From: Aeromicrobium sp.
GTDB lineage: Bacteria; Actinomycetota; Actinomycetes; Propionibacteriales; Nocardioidaceae
Length of the DNA stretch: 35,882 nucleotides
Direction of reading: 5' to 3'
NCBI GenBank assembly: GCA_023257515.1
Contig: JALRCA010000049.1
Location: forward strand, 1-35,882
Shown piece after piece: positions 26,539 to 32,947 of this stretch. The first letter of the stretch is position 1. Each line of letters opens with the position of its first letter. Under the pieces are notes generated by a model. It worked only from the letters and a program-made list of their open reading frames with translations. It searched no databases and had not been told where the DNA came from. The position numbers and the translations under genes were made by a program.

Positions 26539-27346
26539 ATGGAGTCGCAAGCAAGCAGCCAGCTCAGCAGTGACGGTCCACTCCGCATCCTGCTGAACGG
26601 TCACACGCCTACGGGCGACGACCTACATCACCCGGCTCTGATCAACTACGGGCATTTCACTTCGATGCAGGTCCGCTCAGGCAAGGTTCGTGGCCTCCAC
26701 CTGCACCTCGAGCGGATCGAAAGATCCCACCGAGAGCTGTTTGGCCACGGGATCGACCTAGACCACGCACGCGACCTGATGCGCCTCGCCGCAGACGGCA
26801 TGCCCGACTCCTACCTACGCACCACGTTCTTCGAGCAGAACCCCGGTCAACTGTCCGTCATGACCGTGCAGAGACCTCCGGTTGCCGCCAATACCGAACC
26901 GGTCTCTCTGCTACCCGTCGAATACCAGCGACCTGTCGCCCACCTCAAGCACGTCGGGACGTTCTGCAAGATCTTCCACGCCGTCCAGGCCGAACGCGCA
27001 GGCTTCGACGACGCACTCCACATCAGCTTCGACGGCTTCATCTCCGAGACAACAGGCGAGAACATTGGCTTTCTACGACGGCACTCGGGTGGTATGGCCG
27101 ACGCAGCCCTCGCTTCCCGGCGTCACATGGCATCTCCTCGAGACGGCTCTGACTACCAACAAATTGCATTCCGCGAGGGAGCCGGTGAACCTCAGGGACG
27201 TCGGCCAATTCACCGCCGCGTTCCTTACGAACTCGGTGGGTGTGTCGCCCGTTGGTCGGATTGGGACGGTGCAGATGGGAGACGTGACGCAGATCGTCAC
27301 TGAGCTTAGCTCCGTCTACGAGCAGATCGCCTGGGATGACATTTGA
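26539..27346 (+). pseudogene. Class-IV aminotransferase (PLP, BCAT/ADCL-like), interrupted by an apparent +1 frameshift near 27070
   Basis: RBS 'ggagg' and ATG 26539. Frame A 'LLNGHTPTGDDLHHPALINYGHFTSMQVRSGKVRGLHLHLERIERS...HLKHVGTFCKIFHAVQAERAGFDDALHISFDGFISETTGENIGF' continues only in frame B: 'FYDGTRVVWPTQPSLPGVTWHLLETALTT...'. Confidence 0.8.
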
Positions 27347-27704
27347 CCCCCGGCCGTTCCTGACCCTCGAACGCCCCCGGAGACACCTCTCATGGGAAAA
27401 GAAGGAACCACGGCCCTCAAAGGACCGTGGTTCCAACGATCTACTTTTGGTAGTCCTGGCCCAGGCGAATCCCAACACCGCTGCCCTCCTGTCAGCCCCT
27501 TCCGCTCGCTCGGCTGAATCGCCCGCGGAGAGACGGGGCCGCGCGCGTCTGAGTTCGCGGCAACTGGCCGAGATCGAGGACTTGTACGTGCGAGGCTGGA
27601 GCACGAGGCGGATCGCCCGCCACTTTGACATCGGCAAGACGACTGTCCTGAATGTGCTCAAGCGACGGGAAGTCGAGTTGCGCCCACAGGGACGAACCAC
27701 TTAG
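27336..27704 (+). CDS. Stand-alone helix-turn-helix protein resembling the C-terminal DNA-binding domain of serine recombinases; true start uncertain, probably downstream of the 27404-27434 hairpin
   Basis: 'RLSSRQLAEIEDLYVRGWSTRRIARHFDIGKTTVLNVLKRREVELRPQGRT' is Hin/resolvase-HTH-like; the first ~40 residues look non-protein-like. Confidence 0.5.
   Translation: MTFDPRPFLTLERPRRHLSWEKKEPRPSKDRGSNDLLLVVLAQANPNTAALLSAPSARSAESPAERRGRARLSSRQLAEIEDLYVRGWSTRRIARHFDIGKTTVLNVLKRREVELRPQGRTT
27404..27434 (+). terminator. Strong stem-loop downstream of the aminotransferase
   Basis: Perfect 10-bp arms GGAACCACGG / CCGTGGTTCC, followed by 'aacgatctacttttgg'. Confidence 0.65.
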
Positions 27705-27714
27705 CGAAGCTTCC

Positions 27715-30700
27715 TTACAGTCGCTCGGACTTCGCGATCGCGTCACCCACGCCGTAGACGCCCAGTTCGAGCAAGGCATCCAGCACATTCAGTAGGGCCG
27801 CCCGATGTTCCCTGTCGCGCGACTGAGCGAGCCCGCGAACCACCAGTTCGCTGATGTAGTGAGCATCTCCCGCGGCGCCCGTGCGAAGGTCCGCAGCATC
27901 TGCGCCGAACAGGTTGATGAACCGCTGCGCAGCCTTCAAAACCAAGTCATCGACCTTGTCTGGCGCGTGCTGCAGGGTCAACAAGAGCTGTGGTGTGGCG
28001 TGGTCGTAAGCCGGCGAGTCGATCAACGCAGCGAGTAGGTCGGCAAAGGGACGAAGCTGGTGATTGCGCAGATGGGGAGCAACTCTGGCGACCGCCTCAA
28101 GCACGGCGGCATCTTCGTCGTTCATCAGCGTTCTGAGGGTGGTCATTGCGAGCGCCGCGTTCGACGTCCGGTCAACGCGATTCGCACATACTTCAGCCAC
28201 TCCCTTGCGGGACATGGCATCACCTTCGAGCGCCTTCGTGAGCAAGTCCGGACGGCCCCACTCAAGCCCAGCGAAAGCTGCCAGGACTCCCCCAGCTTCC
28301 CGTGCCTCGGCGTCTTGCGAGGCGAGCATGCGCTCGATAACCGGCGTGACAACGTCCGGATCGACGTTGCCGATGTAGAGCATCAGGCGTTGCACCATTC
28401 CGGCTGCCAGGATTCGGTCGTCGGCATCGATCAGCTTCTCAAACGCCGAGGCGGCATCCGGGCGGGCATGGCGAAGGGCAGCCGCGAGCGTGTGGGCGGC
28501 GCTCGACCTGACGAAGAGCACAGGGTCGCTCGCGAGCGTGTCGAGATGCGGTCGGACTAGCTCAGTACGTTCACCTTCGGCGTCGTAGACCAACAAGTCA
28601 CCCAGAGCCTCCGCAAGGCTGCCACGACCCGTGTTGATGGCGTTGTTGTGCATGTCAGCGGCAGCTCTACCGTCGTCCCCGTCGCGAGTGAAGATGGGCG
28701 AGTCATCCTCGGGGTCGGGCGAGTGGAGGGCACGCTCGAGCAGCAACTCGACGAGATCAAGCGGAACGTCGCTGTAGTAGCGCCGAAGAGAGTTGCCCAG
28801 CCATCGGTCGACGTCGTCGTGTCCGAGCGACGCAAGATGCCGCACAGCGTCGAAGATCAGTGGTGCGGCTTCGTCCGATCGCTCAGCGTCTGCGAAGCCC
28901 ATTAACAGGCCGTCGGCGAACGCTGCATTGAGCTCGGGCGTGACATTGAGGGCCAGCAGGGCGAATCGCTTCGGATCGGCCTTGGCTTCCTCGCGCAGAA
29001 CGTGGGACAACTCCCGAGCACCGCCCGTGAAGTTACTCCAATCCGTTCGATCATCGTTGTGCCTTATCATGGCCTTAAGCCATTGGTCGTCGGACATCTT
29101 GGCGGCTGCCTCTGACCCGATCGGAGAGCCGATCATGCCCCCAGTTACGCCACGAGGTTCGGCAGGTGCGTCTTCGTCGAACTTGCGGCGGTACTCGCCC
29201 AGCCTGCGGGTTCCGGCCTCGGTCAGCCTGTCTTCCTCGAGAGCTGACATGAACGTGAACGCCGACCGTCCGAAGCTATACCGATTCTCATAGGCGTTTC
29301 GCAGGTCTCGGAACAAGTCCTCAAGTTGCTGATGAACGTCGATGGGAAGGTGGGGTGCGATCGCCTTCACTAGTTCTCGTGCTGCCCAATCCGAGTCGGC
29401 CATGTAACCGCAGTCGAGTCGAGCGCCGCCTTCGAGGAGAAGCGTTGCGGCCCACTCGGCGAAGGTGGCTTCACCGGCCGTCAGCGCACGGTAGAGCAAG
29501 AACTGCGCCGCGTCGTGAGGATCCTCGGCGAGTTCCTCAAGCAGCGGACGAACCTCACCAGGCGCCGTCCGGGCGAGTGCTTCCAGTGCATGAACCGCCC
29601 CAGCAAAGAGCGCGTCATCGAGGTCCCTGTCATCCAGTTCGTCGACCTCGAACCGCGCACAGAAGTGCCGATCCCGGATCGGATCATCTGGGCGAGGCTC
29701 ATACGCAGTGGCCGCCATGACTCGACGCAGGTACGGGACGACTGTCTGCACGAAAGCCAGCGGTTCAGCTGCAGCAGCTTCGCGGACCAGCTCGGAGGCC
29801 CCGTACTCACGTAGACCGAGCAAAACGACCTTGCCACTTTCACCGATCGCGAGGGCGTCGGCATGCTCGATGAACCGAGCCTCGATCAACTCGATGGCCC
29901 AGAGTGGCTGCCTCTTCGCCAGGTCGTGAACCGCCAACCACAGCTCGTGCTCCGCCGCGTCAAATCCGCCCTCGCTGACTGCTGCAAGGATGAGATCGAA
30001 GAGGTTGCGGCTCAGGAACGGATCGGAGAAGCGAGCGATCCAGCGCAACCAGTTCAGATACTCCGGAGCGGATTGGCGACCACCGAGTAGTTCAGCCACC
30101 TCATCAGGCATCTCTCTCACCGCGCTCATCATGAGATTGACTGCGCGTTGCTGCAGTGTTGAGTCGCCGCTATCAAGCCAAGATGCGACGGTGCCGTCCT
30201 CGTAGAACCGCCTGAACCAGGGAACGCGTCGGGTGTGCAGCCAGAGCTGCTCCTCGTAGCTCGGCCTCGTTGCTGCTACCTCGAAGATGACCTCAGCGTC
30301 CTCACTGCTGGGCGCACCGAGGTTGGAGAGTACGGCGAGCGCCGTCTCCTTGATGTGGAAGCGCACCCGATCACTGGTCAGAACGGCTACTGCCTCCACC
30401 CTGAAGCGCTCCGGCTCTCGCTCATAGAGGTGCTGTAGGACCTGGCGAACCTGGCCTCTGCGAAACAGCTCCTGCTCGTCGCGCAACAGGAAGTCGGTCA
30501 GCGACTCGGACCGTGACACCCACTGGCGCGCGAAGGCGTAGTCGAAGAATGTCTCGTGGAAGAAGGCGATTCGGTCGCCGTCACGAGCGAGCACGTGCTC
30601 AGAAACGAGGACGTTGGCATCCTCGATGAGCTCATCTTCGTCGAGAATTTCGACGGGAACCGACAACGTCTGCCGATCGCTCGCCGCGTTCGCGACCCGA

Positions 30701-32175
30701 CTCAGCACCGCGTTGAATCGGACGCCGGCTCGCTTCGCACGGGTCATCTGGCGCTTGCGCTCCCAGTAGGCCTCGAACAGTGAGCCCCGAGATTGGAAGG
30801 CGAGTGCTTTGTCTTGGCTCGCGATCGAGTTGAGAAGGACGAGGTGCATCGGCGTCTGCAAGATCGACCGCTGTGAGGAAGTCAACTTCGTCGCGTCGAG
30901 GTCCATCGCCGTCACGGCTGCGTCGACCACCGGAGCGGCAAGCAGGCCAACTGGGACCTTCACGGCGTCTGGCCGATTCGTCAGCGAACGAATCCGGTGG
31001 TCGTTGTCGATGTCGAACTCGCGGCACGCCAGAAGGACTTTGAGTCCGCTTACAGACAGTGCCTCACCGATAAGATCCATGACCACGTCGAAGCTCTCGG
31101 GCATGCGACCGGACGCCAGACTGACGGCGTCCAACTGGTCGACCACGAGATAGGCATCGCGACCGTCCGCCGCAAGAGCAAGAACCACTGCCGGCGATGT
31201 CTCTAGGCCGAGCTGTCGGCCAAGGTCACTAGTAGATGCAAAGGATTCGAGGCGGTCGAGGCGCAACGCGAGCACGTGCGCACCCGAAGCCTCGAGCTTC
31301 TCGACGGACTGTTCCAGGACAGCGCTCTTGCCGCCTCCGGCGGCACCGGCCACTAGAGCAACCCGACGATCGCTTAGTGCTGCGATTGCCTCACTGGCCT
31401 CGCTGCGCTCAATGCGTGGCTGCAACAGTTCGCGTTGGACCGAATCGCGCCAGCTGTTAGTCACCGCGCGAACCTGCTCCCACGCACTCCGGCGTGAGTC
31501 GGCCGTCAAGGGGTGAATGCCCTTGGCCGCGAGGAGCTGTAGAAGTTCAACGCGCGTCAGTCGACGGCCCAAGTTCTCGAGCAGGATGTCACCGATGGCG
31601 AGGGCGATGAGTTCGCCGGTAGCGCCCCCTAGTTGACGCCCGGCCAGCATGGCGTTCATCCGTACGATGTCGCCCTCGCCCTGGACCGATAGCCACATCC
31701 CTCGGAGGGTGGCCCACGCCTTCTGCGGACTACCGAGGACGGAATCCGCTGCTAGTTGGTTGAACACATCCTGCAGTTCGTTTGTCAGCCAGGACTGGGT
31801 GAACTCAACGAGGTCGGCTGACTTTCGTGCCCGTTCAGCCAACTCTTGCAGCGGCCGACATGGGACCAGGGAGACGAAGTGAAAGTCGCGGCCAGCAGCG
31901 ACGTGTTCGGAGGCCGCCTCGAACACCTTGAGGTCAGCAAGAGCCTTCACAGACCAGCTATTGCTGTTGCCATTCTGACGTTTGAGCTGGTGAACCTCGG
32001 TTGCCGTACTGCTCGCAAAGGTAAACTCCGACCCCTTGCCGACTTCGGTATCCACATCTTCAAGCGTCAGCGAATGGCGATCATCGGCGATGCAGTAGAG
32101 CGCATGCCGAACTGCCCAGGCGGCCTCGTACTTGTTACCGAGCTTGTCGGCCTCACCGCCCGGCCTCGGACTCAT
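27715..32175 (-). CDS. 1486-aa multidomain NTPase: N-terminal QxK-type (PD-(D/E)XK/Cap4-like) nuclease-like domain, STAND/NACHT-like P-loop ATPase, long C-terminal HEAT-like helical repeats; predicted Avs/bNACHT-like defence protein
   Basis: N-term 'GNKYEAAWAVRHALY...LTLEDVD...ATEVHQLKRQ'; Walker A 'GAAGGGKSAVLEQ' (~31347-31324); Walker B 'AYLVVDQLDAVS' (~31155-31120); sensor-like 'KVLLACREFD'; NACHT-type winged-helix 'RIAFFHETFFDYAFARQWV' (~30561-30519); ~900 residues of repeated helical pairs. Confidence 0.75.
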   Translation of the reverse strand: MSPRPGGEADKLGNKYEAAWAVRHALYCIADDRHSLTLEDVDTEVGKGSEFTFASSTATEVHQLKRQNGNSNSWSVKALADLKVFEAASEHVAAGRDFHFVSLVPCRPLQELAERARKSADLVEFTQSWLTNELQDVFNQLAADSVLGSPQKAWATLRGMWLSVQGEGDIVRMNAMLAGRQLGGATGELIALAIGDILLENLGRRLTRVELLQLLAAKGIHPLTADSRRSAWEQVRAVTNSWRDSVQRELLQPRIERSEASEAIAALSDRRVALVAGAAGGGKSAVLEQSVEKLEASGAHVLALRLDRLESFASTSDLGRQLGLETSPAVVLALAADGRDAYLVVDQLDAVSLASGRMPESFDVVMDLIGEALSVSGLKVLLACREFDIDNDHRIRSLTNRPDAVKVPVGLLAAPVVDAAVTAMDLDATKLTSSQRSILQTPMHLVLLNSIASQDKALAFQSRGSLFEAYWERKRQMTRAKRAGVRFNAVLSRVANAASDRQTLSVPVEILDEDELIEDANVLVSEHVLARDGDRIAFFHETFFDYAFARQWVSRSESLTDFLLRDEQELFRRGQVRQVLQHLYEREPERFRVEAVAVLTSDRVRFHIKETALAVLSNLGAPSSEDAEVIFEVAATRPSYEEQLWLHTRRVPWFRRFYEDGTVASWLDSGDSTLQQRAVNLMMSAVREMPDEVAELLGGRQSAPEYLNWLRWIARFSDPFLSRNLFDLILAAVSEGGFDAAEHELWLAVHDLAKRQPLWAIELIEARFIEHADALAIGESGKVVLLGLREYGASELVREAAAAEPLAFVQTVVPYLRRVMAATAYEPRPDDPIRDRHFCARFEVDELDDRDLDDALFAGAVHALEALARTAPGEVRPLLEELAEDPHDAAQFLLYRALTAGEATFAEWAATLLLEGGARLDCGYMADSDWAARELVKAIAPHLPIDVHQQLEDLFRDLRNAYENRYSFGRSAFTFMSALEEDRLTEAGTRRLGEYRRKFDEDAPAEPRGVTGGMIGSPIGSEAAAKMSDDQWLKAMIRHNDDRTDWSNFTGGARELSHVLREEAKADPKRFALLALNVTPELNAAFADGLLMGFADAERSDEAAPLIFDAVRHLASLGHDDVDRWLGNSLRRYYSDVPLDLVELLLERALHSPDPEDDSPIFTRDGDDGRAAADMHNNAINTGRGSLAEALGDLLVYDAEGERTELVRPHLDTLASDPVLFVRSSAAHTLAAALRHARPDAASAFEKLIDADDRILAAGMVQRLMLYIGNVDPDVVTPVIERMLASQDAEAREAGGVLAAFAGLEWGRPDLLTKALEGDAMSRKGVAEVCANRVDRTSNAALAMTTLRTLMNDEDAAVLEAVARVAPHLRNHQLRPFADLLAALIDSPAYDHATPQLLLTLQHAPDKVDDLVLKAAQRFINLFGADAADLRTGAAGDAHYISELVVRGLAQSRDREHRAALLNVLDALLELGVYGVGDAIAKSERL

Positions 32176-32227
32176 ATCGACCCCAGACAGCAGGCGCGAG
32201 AGCTAGCGTCCCCGACACTCGTCAACA

Positions 32228-32947
32228 TCACCAGGTCTCCTCGGCCAACGGTGAGCCGTTGAGCTGATCGCGCCGGCTCCGCCAATCGGGCAGGTACTTG
32301 TCCATCAGCTTCGTGAAGCGCACACCGTGGTTGCGCTCAAAGTAGTGAGTCATCTCGTGGACCACGATGTACTCGAGGCAGTCGGGGTGCTTCTTCGCTA
32401 GCTCGACGTTGAACCACAGATGACGGCTCTCGCGATTGCATAACCCCCACTTGGTCTTCATACGTCGGATCGTCCACTTGGGCACCGACACTTCGAGCGC
32501 CTGCTCCCAGGCGCTGATCACAGCGGGGAGAGCTTCGCGAAGTTGCTGACGGTGCCACCGATCGAGTGCCGTTCGGCGCTGCTCGGCCGTGGTGTCTCTC
32601 GGCGTGTAGAGCACCAGTCGGTCGCCGTCGATCTCGAAGTGGGTGTGGCCGGGTCGCTCGACAACCTTCAGTCGCTTTCGGAGTCCCCACACGTAGTGGG
32701 ACTCCCCCGTGATCATCTCGCGTGCGGTTTGTCGTGGTGCGGTCTTGAGCTGCTCGCGCTGGCGCTTGATCCAGGGCAGTCGCTGGATGACGGCGAGCCG
32801 GACCTGATCATCATCGAGTCGCTCAGGTGCCGCGACGCGCACGCGTCCGAGCGGTGGGTAGACGCCAATGTGAAGGTTCTTGATGTCCTTGTAGACGACG
32901 TCGATGTCGATCCCTCGGACGGATAGGTAGGCGCTAGCTGTACTCAT
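32228..32947 (-). CDS. YgjP/DUF45 (M48-like, SprT-type) zinc metalloprotease associated with type I R-M
   Basis: 'YIVVHEMTHYFERNHGVRFTKLMDKYLPDWRSRRDQLN' (HExxH); overlaps the hsdR 3' end by 14 nt. Confidence 0.9.
   Translation of the reverse strand: MSTASAYLSVRGIDIDVVYKDIKNLHIGVYPPLGRVRVAAPERLDDDQVRLAVIQRLPWIKRQREQLKTAPRQTAREMITGESHYVWGLRKRLKVVERPGHTHFEIDGDRLVLYTPRDTTAEQRRTALDRWHRQQLREALPAVISAWEQALEVSVPKWTIRRMKTKWGLCNRESRHLWFNVELAKKHPDCLEYIVVHEMTHYFERNHGVRFTKLMDKYLPDWRSRRDQLNGSPLAEETW

Noticed and set aside
27336-27435. Annotated N-terminus of the HTH ORF as real coding sequence
   Set aside because: Contains a strong perfect-stem hairpin and starts within the end of the preceding gene; residues are not protein-like, so the start is probably further downstream.
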